Origin: Struthidea cinerea
Lineage: Eukaryota > Chordata > Aves > Passeriformes > Corcoracidae
Length of the DNA stretch: 64,000 nucleotides
Reading direction: 5' to 3'
NCBI GenBank assembly: GCA_013397865.1
Contig: VZTI01003257.1
Coordinates: 124,001 to 188,000, forward strand
Position 1 is the stretch's first letter. The number at the start of each line of letters is the position of its first letter. The position numbers and the translations under genes are program-made. Under the pieces are notes generated by a model that made no database searches, was not told the DNA's origin, and was given only the letters and a program-made list of their open reading frames with translations. This document shows positions 23,901-38,900 of this stretch, one piece after another.

Positions 23901-26900
23901 CAGTAAAATTTTTAGAAAGTGCTTGAATGATGCAAAACTTGGGCCTTACCCTGTTTTGTCATGACAAAAAGGGATCTTTCATTCTCCAGCTAAGACCACA
24001 ATGGGGGCTTCATTGTATTGTTAAACATTTCTACAGCTGTAATACATTCTCATACAAAGTAAATATATCCCCATAGGGAACACATGGTTTTATTTTCTCT
24101 AAAGAGTGACAGAATTCTCTTTTTTTTCACATACCTCAGTTTCCTTGCAAAATGCTGTTCCTACAAGCTTGCCTCCAGGCTTAATGGTAATTGAAAAGAT
24201 TATTTCTCCAGAGGAAGAAAGGAGGATGTTGGAAAGTATTGACTGGAAAGGAGATGAAGATACTCAAAATGGTGGGCACGACTATCGGAATCCAGACATT
24301 CTGTACTTTTATGATGTTTTTTCCTATAGTTTCAGATTATGGGAAGTCTACATGTTGGTAAATGTATTGTCATAAATTATTCTGTGTTTGTTCTTAGCAT
24401 TTTAGAAATTGAGTCTTATGCTGCAGGTGATCAGCTCCTCAGGGCAAGTGGTCTGAATTGATATTCTAGAATGGATTTACTTGAATAACATCCAAAGACA
24501 ATTAAAGTCTTGTTTACGTGTCTTGTGCCAAGCACAAGACTTTGTAATTTGATGTCCGGCTCAAGAGCTGTGTCTTCTTTTAAGTAAAAAATAACTTAGT
24601 GAGGCATACATTCTGGTTGCTTTCATGCTTTCACTTGAGCTTGTGGAGTTAAATCCTTCAATAAATGAATTCTTGGAAATAATTTCAGATTTCCTGTGTA
24701 AATTTGTTCTGTGGAGCAATGCAAAAGTTATGTTGACCTTAGCTAATGTGTAACTTGGTGATTGATAAAAGTAAAGGATCTTGAAGTATCAGTAGGGTAT
24801 TCATCAGGTGTAAGTTCAGTGATCAGGGCAAGAAAAAGGTGCATTAAGCATGTCTCAAGAAAATTGGTATTCCCTGCTCCTTGCATATACAAAACCAGCA
24901 TCCCTTTGACTCAAAACAGCAGTGAATGTGATGCTTGATGAAATACAACAGATAATAAGGCAGAAGTGTGTACCATGAAGAACGAGGGTCACATACACTG
25001 TTTTAACTGCTAATTAAAGAATGTTGAGGCTTAACAGGTCAGATGGAATGGGGAAACATAGCAAATTGCCTGCAACGTTTTATGTAATCTAATCTTACTT
25101 CAAAATTATGTGTTTTTACAGCCCAGAAGACTTTAAAGCATAGAAGAGTAAAGCATTTTGGATATGAGTTTCGCTATGATAACAATAATGTTGATAAAGA
25201 CAAACCATTAGCTGGAGGTGAGAACGTCCATATTAAAATTTTGCACTGATGTTTGAACCATTATGTAAAGCCTTTAAGCTCTGCTGAGTCATGGCTGTGA
25301 GATTCTAGTTCAAGGAGAGCCTTTGTTGTATCTTAAGCACACACCAAACAGTGCCTTTGAATTTTGAGATTCATTCCAAATTATTGTGAATGTTTGAAGC
25401 TTGTTGTCCAGTCACTTGGAGCCAGAGGTTGCTGCCCTTTGTTGAGGTCTGGTCAAATAAGGCTTTTGGGATTGTAATTGTCATTCCTTTTTAGCTTTTT
25501 GTTGCATCAAACAATTACGTGTTACAAATTGCATATTAATTTGTTTCGGGGATGTGACGTATGTTGCTGTATATATTTATCTCAACCAGCTTGAAGCTTG
25601 TTGGATGCACACTGAAATAAAATTTCCTTTGCTCTGAAAGCAATTTTGTAAAGGTTTCAATAACTCTTATTTGGAGTTGAAAGCTGTGAGTCAGAGCAAA
25701 GCAAGTGAGTCATCTTATAGACTTAGATTTAAAAATAGTAAAATAGAAGAGTTAAATTCCTGTAAAACTTGAAGGTGTTTAAGGTGATGCATGTGTACTG
25801 CGGTGGATGTAGCATGCAACAGAAGGATTCTGGTTATATTAAGATTTTAACTGTGAAGCTATATCGTTGTAAGAGGATTGATATGTGAATTGTTCTCTAG
25901 TTCACAGACTATTTCATGTGTGAGAAAAGCATAAACACTTCTTGAGGGAAAACAATTAAAAATAGAAATCAGTAGATTCATAGAAGGGATAGTAGTAACA
26001 TGTTTGTTGGTGTTACCTTCAGCAGAATTTTTCAATCAAGTCCTCAAGTAAATAGCAAACCAAAGCTTCAGTGGAGGACTATGCCTCCCATTCCTGTTTC
26101 AAGACCAGCTTAACTTCAGCAGATTTTTTTGGGTGATATTTAATCTAATTCAGTAACAGATTTCCAGGGAATAAATTTTTTTGAGAGCTCTCTGCACAAC
26201 TGACTCTCTGCATAATAATTTTGCTTCTTGACTGCAACTTTTTTATTGTAATTGGTGGAAACTTTGCCTCTGGTTTGATGTGGTTTTATTTATGTGTAGA
26301 TATACTACAGTTTGCATTTGTAAGTGAGTAATCTGCTTCTGAATGCAGAGGCCTTGGAGGAGTTGCCTTTCTAATTTTGAGATCTTAAAAATATATTGGA
26401 CTTGAAGACTAGGCCCCCAGTTCTGGTGTGTGTGTTAGCAGCAGATGCAGAGTAATCATTATTAAAGATGGACTTGCATGTATATGAAGCTATTTCTCTG
26501 TATTTATATTTGTTGTAAAAAGCTGTCCTGTCTTGTTTACAGTTCTGTTTCTATAACTAGGTCTTCCTGAAATTTGCAACCCATTCTTGGAGAAGTGCTT
26601 AAAGTGGGGATATATCAAACATAAACCTGATCAGCTGACTGTAAATCAGTATGAACCTGGACAAGGTAAGTTTATTTGTCCCTCAAAAATTGTGAGCTCT
26701 TTATCTTATATTGTGGTTTAACCCTGCTAGGTAACTAACCACCATGCAGCTGCTTGCTCACTCCCCTCACTGAAGTAGAGGAGAGAATTGGAAGATAAAA
26801 GTGAGGATTGAGATAATGGGTTGAGATCAAGACAGTTTAGTAAGTTAAAAAAAAAGAAAATAAAACAAAGGAAAACAAGTGATGCAAAAAATATTCCTTG

Positions 26901-29900
26901 GCTACTGGCCAATCAGTGCTCAGCCAGTCCCTGAGTAATGACATCCCTGGTAAACTTCACCCTTAGTGTTATTACTGATGACAATGTCATATGATCGTAT
27001 GGAATATTCCTTTGGTCAGTTGGGGTCAGTTGGGGTCAGTTGTCCCAGCTGTGTCCCCTCCCAGCTTCTTGTGCAGCCCCAGCTGACTTGCTGGCAGGGA
27101 AGCATGAGAACCATAAAAGACCTTGATGCTGTGTAAGCACCGCTCCGAAAGAGGTAAAACATCCATGTATTATCTACACTGTTTTCATCACAAATCCAAA
27201 GCATAGCACCATACAGGCAACTGTGGAGCAAATGAGCTACATCCTAGCCAAACCAGTACAACTTCACTGAAAAGCAGAAGAGTGTAGCATCTAACTGTGA
27301 CATGGTGTAGGGATAGGATTTAAGCACCTGCTTAGTGTATTTCCTCTGTGACCAGAGATGCTTTGAATCAAAACTGAAGTCTTAATACTGGTTTCTGCAC
27401 ATGGGAACTTACGTTCAGAAGTGCAGTTTTTGATACCACTGTTACGGAAGATGATGGTGTTTGAGTCCAAGGCCATAGTTTGAAAACTAACTATAAAAAG
27501 ATATAGGAATAGGTAGTCATATTTGGTTTTCTATTTAAGTACATTTTTTTACACCAAACTTTTATTGCTTCCTGTAATGTGCATATAGTCTCCAGGAAAT
27601 GGCTCTTGCTGTTAGTGCATATGATATAATGTTAGTGTATGTGATAGATGGAGTCTTAAGTATGATGCAAGCAGTGTTCCCTTATCTTAGAAATAAGGAA
27701 TAACTGTATTTTTGTAATTTTTCCCAAACTGGAGACTTCTGAAGAAAAATAAGCTTCTAATCACACTTCTAGGGAATAAATCACATGCTGTACTTCTTGC
27801 TAAGCTTAGTCATCAAGGTTAATTATCTGGCTTGCTTTCCAGAATGAGTATCTCATTTGTCCTTAGGAAGAAAGAACACTGGCTTTACTCTCAGAATTAA
27901 TGTCTCACAGCTATTACAGTGTCTACTGAACAAGGGTCTGAAAAGCTGATCCTATTTGTTTGTGTATCTGACAGTCTTTTAAATTGATACAGTTGTGTAC
28001 TTCTGGCTGGGACATCTGAGGAGATTAGTTAGAATCGTAGATTTCTATCAAGAATGGAAGCAAGTTTTCTTGAAAAATGAAACAACCAAAATCCCAAGCC
28101 CAAAGCAAAATACCCCTTCTTAAGTGCAAATCATTAGGATATGAATGAGTACAGAGTGCAGTCAGATTGATACTCTAATTAATACTGTCTGCATCTTTGT
28201 TCTGAGCCATGTTTTCACTGGAAATGATACTTGAAATTTTAGAAATGAGTTATGGCTATGAGTATCTAAGCTGAAGGGGCCACACATAAGATACATTAAA
28301 TGAAGTGGGTAGATCAGTGTGGCCTTGGTTGAATTATCAGTGATAGTGTAGAGAGCTGTCGATGTTCCCCTGCTGCACAGTGAATTGCACAGCCTTCAGC
28401 ATGCCTCTTAAGGCAGAGCCTCAGTGCTTTGTACTGAGGCAAAGTTACAAGCTGTAACAAACAGGTATCTATCTGTCCTTGGTTTTCAAGTCTCACTGAT
28501 TTTCTGTCAGATCAAATGTTGGTCCCATAAAACACTTGTATTGTTTTCACTGAAACTAATGGAATTCAGAATATTTACATCTGGATGTAAAATCTGCCAG
28601 GTAATAAGAGTGCTTTATAGAGCTGACTGACTGTTAGAAAAAGTTCTTTTCAACTCAAGAATTCTCTACAGAGCCCAAAGTGAACTTGGGTAGAATTTTT
28701 AATGAACAAATAAAACTGTTTCAGTTTGAATGGTATAGGAGTTACTCTGTCTGCCTGGGCCTGCAGTGGATCAGAGGATGGTGTAGTTGCTGTTCTCCCT
28801 TGCTCCACTGCTGACTGCCGTTCCCCACCATGTGGTGAGATCTTGCTGTGGCATGCACGCTGCTGTTTTAGCACTTGGTGTTAAAATGTGTGACACAAGC
28901 TGCAGGGATTGGCAGTTTCTTTCCAATTAGCAGATATGAAAGAAAAATCTAAAAAAAACCCTAAAAAATTACTGTCCTTTTGGCAATTCTCAGTTATGTG
29001 TGTGTACTCAAACACGCACTGACAGATGTATTACCCAGGGGTTAGCCTAGCAATGATGTGTGTTTGCCTAGGAGGTGCGAGACAGAGGAAGGACTTGATC
29101 CTAACAGTGCCTGCCCCTGAGACAGTAAGTCCTAATGCTGAAGCTGAAACCCTTAACGCAGTCATTTGCTTAGGAAATAAAGGGATTTGAGATTACTCCT
29201 CTGTGAAGAGAGTTAGGAAGAAATATATGATTGTGGATGAACTAAAGCCCAAAATTGTTATATGTGCCATAACTCTTAGTGCTGAGGGCTGACCTGCCTA
29301 CAAGGAGAGCGAAGTGATTGAGCTGCTCTCTGCAGCAGGGAGAGCGTTCGGAGTCATCCAGGAGTGAGTGAGGCCTTGGACTAACCTGAACTATCTTGTA
29401 GGTATTTTTACTGATTATACAAGACACTTAAGTTAATTGTGTACATCTAATCTGGGTGTGTAAATAAGACAATTGCCCTGAATTCTTATGGAAGGCAATT
29501 CTCGTTTATGATAAGGTTGATTTGTTCAACCATACATCCCAGTTTTCTGTATGGACATCCATAGAAATAGATTTTGCTAATGGAGATAGCACTCTATTAC
29601 TGTTGTTGTTGTTATTATTATTATTATATTGACTTTTTGTTGTTTGTTTTTTTTTTTAAACAGGAATTCCTCCTCATACTGATACACATTCTGCTTTTGA
29701 GGATGAAATAATCTCTCTCAGTTTGGGAGCTGAGGTACACTTAATGTTTGCATGTGGTCTGATGCTTTACTGAGAAGTTCCATTTTTATATTGTTAATTT
29801 GATTTTCCATGGTGTCTGTCCACATTCATCCAAACTTAGTATCAAGTATGAAAGGTAGTGTGATATGCTAATTAAGTAACTTCAATACAATGTTGTCACT

Positions 29901-32900
29901 GGATGATTTGCCAGTGACATCAATGATTTTTAAATCTTGTCATCCAATTCTCCATTGACCTTTCTTCATCTTTATTTCATGCTTTAATTTCACATATTCT
30001 GCCTCAGTCCTGCAGCCCTGGGCTTTCTTATCCTTTCCATTTCAATGAAAAGGCTGACTCTGGCACAGATGCTGTGTTACTTCATTGATGTAACACCATA
30101 AAAGCAGTGCGTTTCTAGGTTATTGTATTACAGCATAGCTTTGTGATGGTCTCAGAGATGGCCAAAAGCACAGTGATTTTAGTCACGTGAAAAATACAAA
30201 CCTTTCTGGGAAGTGGACTGCCTGGAGCGTTTTGAAGCTGTAAAAGGTTGGAATGTGTACATTTCAACCAGGGAGACAGCCAGACTTGGGCCATTTCTAG
30301 ATATTTCAGGCGTAGGCATTGGATTACAGCCTGTTAGGTATCTCACAAATTTCAGTGCCTTTTCCTAATGGGCCATAAATACACTTTTCAGGTGCAGGCA
30401 GTCAAAGCACAGATGTAGTAAAACAAGCCAGTAGCCCATGAAATGCTGCATTGTTTATGGCTTTTCTTTCTAATACTTTTACAATTTTTTATGATTTCTT
30501 TGTGGTTTTGTGCACTTAGCTCTTCATCTGATTTTAAAATGAAAATATCAGTTGCAGTAATACATGAGTTAGCTATTTTAGGAGTGAAGCCCCCTTCTCT
30601 ATTCCCATTAAATCTTACCACGGGCAAAATTTACACACTCTGTTAATAAATAATTGGACTTACACATACAGCATCAACCTTTGGTTTCTGTCTCTTCTTT
30701 TTATTTTTCTCTCTGTAGGATGACTTTTTTTCCTACCTGAATACATTAGGCTGCAAGGTGGTAGAAAACATGCATAAAGCCATATGTCTTGTCCTTTCTT
30801 TGTTCTCCTCAACAGTAAATGCACACATTTAAATAAAAAGTGCCATAAAGAAATAACCTTGCAACCCAGCTGGTTCTGTATTCTATTTTGGAAATTGGCT
30901 AACCAGACACTTCAGAGGAAAAAAAGGAAGCAGAATGCCTCATTATACTGAGTAATGGAAAGAGCATTTTTTTCAATTGCTTTTATGCTTGTCCCTCCAG
31001 GGTCTGAGTTAGGCAGATTGTGAAAATTAATAACTAAAACAAATGCTTTGGCTTATGAAAAAGAAGTCTGGCACAACAGAGGACTAAACACAAACACCCT
31101 CCTAGCCTGATGACTTAGTTATCACCACAGATTCTCAAACTCCTTATATCATGTTCACAGGCCCACAGAAGTGTTTAGGTTGGAGGGAATCTCTAAGGTC
31201 ATGTAGCCCAAGCTCCTGCTTAAGCAGGGTCAGCAAAAGTAGGTCGTCCAAGACTGTGTCCAGTTGTGTTTTGAATATTTCTGCAGATGGAGACTCCAGA
31301 ACCTCTGTAGGCAATCTGTCACAGTATTTGACCTCTATCACAGTAAAAATCCAAACTGTTTCTTTGTGTTTTGATGGAATGGCGTGGAGTTTAAATTGTG
31401 CCCATTGTCTCTTGTCCTGTTGATGGGCATCGTCAGGAAGAATCTGGCTCCCTCTTCTTCATTCCTTCAGTTATTTATAAATAATGTGTATAAATAATAT
31501 CAGTTATTTATACACATTAATAAGAGCCATCTTACCTGACCCTGAGCCATCCCTTCTCCAGGTTGATCAGTCCCAACTCTCTCAGCATCCCCTTATGTAA
31601 AGGTATTCCTTAATAATCTTCATGGCCCTGTCCTGAACTTGTTCTGGTAAGTCCATGGCATTCTTGCAGTGGGAAGCCCAGCCCAGTCCCAGTCCTGGAC
31701 AGAGTATAAGAGATACCTACCTCCTCACCAGGGCTGATTAGCGAGGAAGGATCCCCTCCCTTTAACAGCTGACAGTGTTCTTCCTAATGTAACCCAGGAC
31801 ACTGTTGGCCTTTTTTTCTGAAAGAGTACATTGGTGGCTCATGTTCAACTTCTTGTCACCAGGAGCTCAAGGTCATTTTTGGCAAAGCTGCTTTCTAGCT
31901 CATCAGCTGCCAGTGTGTAGAGATACACGATCAGGTGCACGACTTTGCACTTCTGTTTATAGAACTTCATGGGGTTGCTGTTGGCAGCAGTTGTCCAGCC
32001 TGTCTGGATCCTTCTGAATGGTGGCACAACCATCTGGTATCAGCCACTCCTCCTAGTTTTATTTCACCCGAAAATGTGCTGAATGTGTGCTTTGCGTCGT
32101 CATGCAGGTCATTAATGAAGTTGTTAAACAGAGCTAGCCCTGGCATCAATCCCAAGGGCAGCCCACTTGTGAGAATTCTCCAACTACGCTTTGTGCCACT
32201 GCCATCTTCAGTGGTACCTTGCAACCTAACTCACATTACTGAGGATCAGTCTTTTCCTCCGTGGAGAATGAGTTTATCCAGTAACAAAGCACTATACTAT
32301 TTTGTTAGAGGAATCACTGTAAGTTTAATTTGTTTCTGCAAACCTGATTTATATTGAAAAATGAATAGCTATTGGCATGTATGTTCATTTTAAATATAAA
32401 CAAATAATCTTGAGAACAAAATTATTTTCTTTTATGTAACAACAACAAAAAAGTTGTCATGATTCTTCACAACACTGCATTTGTCTTGCATCAGATAATC
32501 TACAGCAATCCAAGTTCTTATGCCTGTGTGAAATGAGGTGGAAATGTAGGTGTGAGATCCTCTTTCAGTCACATGAAACAGCTTTATCAAGAGGCACAGA
32601 GTGGCCAAGTGGTTGCCCTGGTTGATGCAATCCATTGTGTTTTGAGGAGTTTACAAAACAGATTAAACTTGTTTTGAAGGAGATAAATCTCATTATTGCT
32701 TTGCACTTCTGCCTAGCTTATCAAAACTACTGGATAGTTTGAGGGCAAAGCAGTGAGAAGTGATTTGTCTTGTCCCATAATACTTCAGGAAAAGTGGGGG
32801 TCTCAGGCTAATTATTCCTGTTTGTAACCCATTTCTTTGGCATCTCCTGGGAAACTGCAGAATAAAATGAGACTTCTAGGATGTCCCGTGGGCTTGTAAT

Positions 32901-35900
32901 TGCATTTTATAAATCACCATATTCACCCTTTCTTTATAGGAGCCGATACACTGAAAATATTAATGAATATCAGTGTCAATGCTATTGTATTGAATCCAAC
33001 TTTATTCAGAAATTGTCATAGTAGGAAAGCCAAGGCAATGTGATAAATTTAGGTGAGCGACCTTTTATTGAACTTAATGACAAATCATGTTCTATGTCCA
33101 TGAATTTGAACAAAGTACTGCAAAACAGGGATCAGTCCTTTCTGTTGAGAACTTTGGTTTTATTTCAGTTAGGTGTTATTTTCAGTGCCTCCATTTGGTG
33201 TCTCTAAAGATATGCAGTTTTACAGTATTTCATCTTAGAAGCCTGGCCAAGTTTGCGGCTGTCTCAAAAGAATCCTAATTTTAAAGCCTGTGTTGAATTT
33301 CTCTTTGCAGGTTTGCGGCAGGAACTTGATCAATAGTGAGATTTCTGTTTTTCCACTTCTCCTAATTTGCCATTTTATATGCTATGTAAGCCTTGATTGA
33401 TTAAAACTTTAGACAGAGGTAGCATTTCTATTATGAGCTAAGTAGTGCTACAAACATATCCAACCCATAGAAGAATTTTCCCTTCCTGGCTGCAGATCTT
33501 ACTCCCAGTCAACAGCTGCCAACACCCTGCAGTCCCTCCTTGTCAGCTCTGCCCCGCTGTGTCCAAGACTGCTGTGGGACACCCACTGTGCCGTGCCAGA
33601 GAGCAAAGCACAGTCATAGTTTGCTCAAAGGGAGTGTTGTGTTGGCACAATACCCTGATTTATGTTGCTGTGTGCCATTTCCTAAGATCCAGCCCCAGGC
33701 TTGTCGTTCTCTTCTCTTTAGGTCTGCTTTTCCTTGACTTACTCTGCTTCCTATCCATATGCCTTGGGCTGGCAAAAGGCTGGGACAAACACTGAGAACG
33801 GCTGTGATGCTCTGTCTAGGCCCTGACCTAATGTCTGAGGAAGGAAAGCTTTAGGGACAGCAGCCAGACTCGTGGCTCAGGGTTAAAGAGGGGGGTCATG
33901 TATGGATCATCCTTGACCTCTACCTAACTTCTGATCATCTGAACACATTCATCATCTCTTAGCCTGTGGATCTTAAGTGCTTTGATCAGTAAAGAAAACC
34001 TGGGACTCTTTTAAGCCTTGAAAGAAGAGCAATGTTACAAAGAAAAACTTTATGAGACCTTTTGAACAACCTTTGCATATGGTCATTCTAGAACTGATAG
34101 AATGAGGTATGCTGCTTCTGCTCATCTCTCAGTCTCTGGCACTTTTGCTTCTTACCTGTTGATTTCCAATCTGTCTTGGTTAACAAACAGAAACCTGTAG
34201 CTGGTATAGCAGCAGCTGTTTCTGTAATAGCTGAGAGATTTTATGAGAAGCCTATAGAAAGTCTAGACTGCACCCAGCCTTAGACAGTTAGCAGCTGTTT
34301 TGTGTCTTGCATGAGCTTTAACAAGATAGGCAGGCACTGCATATTGCTGTGTGGTCCAGCTCTTATTCTGCTTATCTTGGTTAGTTGCTAATTCAGTTTA
34401 ATTTGGTTTTTACGTATATATTGCTTTATTTTTCTTGTAAGGGAAGGCAGAAAGCATCTTACCTGTTTAAGGAATTACTATGGTAGTGGTTATATCAAAG
34501 TTTTTTTCTCTGTCTATGCTGGCAGGATGATGGTAGTGAGTGAAATAGTGGTAATAGTCATCACTTTATAAAAAGATATTGTATTTGCAGAATCAAATTG
34601 TCTCTGAACCCAAGTGGAAGACACTAATTTTAATCACTACAACCTAATGCTGAGTTTAGAAGTTTGTTCACATGAGGTAGGATTCCTAAAGCTCAGTAGC
34701 GTGCTTTTCCAATCTGTAAGACAGGTGCAACTCAAGAAACGTGTCTTACAGTCATGGATTTTATTGGTTTTTGAGGAATAGTGACTTGCAGTGGTTTTAG
34801 CTGGAAATCCAAATGGACTTTATTTATAATTGTATACCAAGTTTAGTTGGTTTGTTCCATTTAAAGTGGTATTTCATTTTTGAAAACTAATGAAGAGCTG
34901 CTCCATGTGAAAGGTATCCTGAGCACCGCAAATTAATTGCATCAGGCTTCATAAGTCTGTCTCTCCTGTTTGCATTTGCATTTTATAGCTATGTCCTGTG
35001 TGTTTATTTCTATCCATGTCATACCATGATGGACTGTCACTGAGCTTGGATGAGATACAAGAACCACCAAAAAAGGGAGGACTTCCTCTTGATGTAATTG
35101 AACATTGAAATATGGCCTCTGAGATAAGCAACAAAGCCTGCAGCCCCTTCATGGGAATACTTAAAACAGTCTTACTGCCTCTTTTGGGAAAGGTGAAACA
35201 TTCTGTTCTGAATTTTTATTTCTGTGCTGAATGTCTCTTCCTCATTTGTATACAGGATTCTCTTCACAGATACCAACATGTCCTGATGTTTCTACCTGAT
35301 GAGTTATTTTAACCTTTGGAAAGATCCTGAAAGCCCAACTTTGATGTAAACTGTTCAGACAGAATCTGCAATAAAAAAACCTCCTTGGTTGTTGATAGGC
35401 TAACTCCTGTTTTAGCCAAGGGTAACAAGAGCAAGGCACCCACTGTGTGGAATTAATGCAGACAAGCATTTTTTTCCAGGTGCTGTAGGAATCTGCTAAC
35501 CAATTTCAATTTGCATTGAGATGGTACAAGAAGAGCATTTGGTCAAAATTGCCCCCAGAACAATGATTTGATAGCATTATTTCTCTAGAAGCTGTATGGC
35601 AGTAATTTGTGAAGAAACAAGACAGCAGTGTGGAGATCCTGCTTTCTCTGATCTCTCCTTAGCTACTTGGGAAGAACAAAGTCACAGCTAAGCTATGACA
35701 GAGCCATATTTCAAAGTTTTGTATGTAAAAATATGCTTTTTTGCCCCCCTTTCATATTGGTGAGACAGTTTCCAGCTGCCTCTCTCTCTGAGGTTGGGCA
35801 TTTACTACCAGGGGGCCAATGCCAGGCAAATAGCTCTGCAAAGATTGGTCTCCTGTCTCCCTTCTGTTGGATTTATACCAGCCTGCCTTCCTCTCCACAG

Positions 35901-38900
35901 AAGGAAAAAACTTACCATCTCCCATCCCTTTCCATAAAGCTGTTCCCCACTATGCAAAGCCTAGTAGCAACTACGTCAGCACTGAGGAAGAAAGGCACCC
36001 TGTAGTTTGATTGCTGTGGGATCTCTGGTCTGCAGAATGCGCTGTGACTTGCTGAGCTGTTTCTCCTGGGTCTGCTAGAGTGGGAAGCTGCCTTACTCCA
36101 TTCTCTGTAGTGGTTTTGTTTCCTGTTCATGGTCCCTTAAATTTGGCTACTGAGGGGGAAGGCAGAGTTGCGGCTCCTCGTGGTTCATACCACTTTGCTT
36201 TCTTCTCAGCCAGTTGGTTGTTCTTTTTAGCATCCCGTGTTTTGTTTGAGCCTTTCAATGTTGAGAAAGAGTTGTGGGAAGAATGTTCTCTTTGTCTCCT
36301 GAACTCCTCTGGGCAGTGCATCCAGAGTGAATGTGGAAAGAGAGATAAAAGAAACTGCAATTAGGAGGAATTTGAAAATGAAATCCACTCACTATCACAT
36401 AGAAAAATATATAGAGATGCTATAAAAATGTCATATGGTTCCAGTTATTTCTGTGTGATTGTGAGAAAACTCCTACTGTGAGTGAAATACTTTCTAAAAT
36501 GCTTGCAGTCTGCAGCAGGGGTATGATTTTTCTGATTTGGGTCATAACTGCTAAACAATGAAGGAAAACTTCTGCATAATTCCTTTACCAACTTGATTCT
36601 GTTTTAACAGAACCTGTTGTCACCAGGCTATTTGCTGTTTCTGTAGTGTGCTTATTTTGTATGCTGAGGCAGCAGCATTTCATTTTCAATTCTCAGACGT
36701 CTGGCTGTTAAGGCGCTACTGTGACACACAAATACAGATACTGAATTTCTCAGTGGAAGCAAATGTACTCTCTAAAAAGTGTCTCGCTATTCCATAGCTA
36801 TTGCTACATTTTTCTAATTGGTTTTCATGTAGTAGGAAAAATGTAGATAGATAAAAATCTTGGAAAAATATTATATTGTGGTGTACAGTACTGCTCGTTT
36901 TAAACGGAAACCTTTTTTTTTATCTCTTTTGCACTTCATGCCTCCCATGTATCCTTCACTATGATGCATGAACCATTCTTCCGTGGTGGTCAGATGAATT
37001 AACTGTTTAAATATGAAGTTTCTATTAACTCCAGTGAAAAAAATTCACCCTCTGCTCTAAAAGAAAAGAAGCATCAAATAGGAGACCATCAAAGACAGTG
37101 TGGTCAACAGGTTGAGGGAGGGGATTCTCACCCTCTGCTCTGCTCTCATGAGACCCCTCCTGGAGTGCTGCATCCAGCTCTGGGGCTGCCAACATAAGCA
37201 GAACAAGGACCTTTTGGAGAGAGTGTAGAGGAGGATCATGAAATTGATAAGAGAGCTGGAGCTTCTGCTGTGAAGACGGGGTGAGAAACTTGGGATTGTT
37301 CAACCTAAGGAAGAGAGGACTCTGGGGAGTTTTCCAGTACTTAAAAAGGGCCTACGGAAAAGTTGGACAGGGATTCCTTATCAGGGAGTGTAGTGACAAA
37401 ATGTGGAATAATGGTTTGATACTCAAAGAGGGGAGATTTAGATTAGATATTAGGAAGAAATTCTTTACCGTGAGGGTGGTGAGGCTCTGGAAGTTGTGAA
37501 TGCCCCATCCCTGGAAGTGTTTAAGGCCATGCTGGATGCTTCTTTGAGCTGGTGTAGTGGAACATGTCCCTGCCCATGGCAGGGGGTTTAGAACTAGACA
37601 CTCTCGAAGGTCGCTTCCAAAGCATTCTATGATTCTATGAAAACTAACAGAGTATTTGAATTTACATTTCAGTTGGTATTTTTACAGCTAAAATGGTTTT
37701 TGAGTCAGGTTTTGAGTTATCATTCTTGAAATGTAGTTCCATTTTTTTATAGAAACCTCTGTGTAGTTTTTTAGTAGTTACTAATTTCTTAATTTTTTAA
37801 AGAATATTTTATTTTGTCAAGAGGTTCATCAGTGGAAGTTATTTCAATTCCCCATGTTATTTTTAGAAGGTCAGTACTTGCTGCGTGACATGGAATCCTG
37901 GTGTCTGCTACCAATTAACAGCAAACAGGCTGAACTGGAGCATTAAAGATTTGTGATCTTTAGCTGTTGCATTTCAGCTGTACTTCAGTTTTGGAATTCA
38001 ATTCCTTTTGGAATAAGGAAATCTAATTTCATTCGCCAGTGATGTCATCTCTATTGTCATAGGAGCCTATTTTAAGACTGTGGCAAATTTAATGTAGAAA
38101 TGCCAAGTAGTCAGTCAATAATAATAATCACAAGTAGCCTATAAGCAAAGAAACAAGCTGAACTTGTTAAACTCCTGCTGTGGTTTATTGTCTCTCTTTG
38201 CTTTGGACAGGACTTTGTAATACCAGTAAGTGTAGGAAATGGGGTTTGAAGTCTGTCTGCATTTATACGATCTTTACAAATCTGAGTATTTTTGCATGCT
38301 GTAATGTTGTGTTTCTGTTTTTCTTACCAGCTATATTTTGGGAGGAGTTTCTCCATAGAGCTCCTGTTGCAGTAGAGTTGAATTTTTGCTGAGCAACTGG
38401 CAATTTTGAGGAGTTAAAGTGTGCTGGAGCTGTCAGACCTGTGATGCTGATACACTTGACAGAAAGATTCTGTCAGTGGGAGAGTCGTGCCCTTAGCAGA
38501 GAAGCAAGTAGGCAGGCAGCCTGTTGGTGCTGCCCCGGGGCAACGCAGGGAAAACTCTGGTCTATTTGCTGGGGCAGCAGAGGAATGGTTGCAGGAAACC
38601 AAAGCTGATGGTGCAGCAGAAAACAGTTAAAGCTGGACACTTCACAGTTCCTTGTGAGGTGTTCTTGTTCTTCCTGCCCTTCCTGTTACTGCCTGCATCT
38701 CTGCAGTGCGCGTTCACGCAGTCTGTTGTAAATTCAGGGCCAGATGTTGAGGCCCTGGTTAGAGCCCTTTTGTGTAACTTTTGGCTGCATTATGAGAAGA
38801 CAGTCATCGTGCTAATGAAGCAGATGGAGGGAATGACAGAAGAAAGAGATGACATTATTTATGATGAAAATCAGCAGTGTTAGAATACTGCCTATCCAGA

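Larger units (their letters stand above)
26666..29663 (+). other. ALKBH8: ALKBH8 intron 6
   Basis: 3.0 kb. A complete-looking LTR begins 46 bp after the exon 6 donor (26712-27260). A (TTG)n/(TTA)n microsatellite at 29601-29627 and a poly(T) tract precede the acceptor AAACAG. The rest shows no recognisable gene. Confidence 0.7.

Noticed and set aside
38524..38883. 119-codon plus-strand frame in intron 7
   Set aside because: Nothing recognisable; length is within chance for a 64-kb window.
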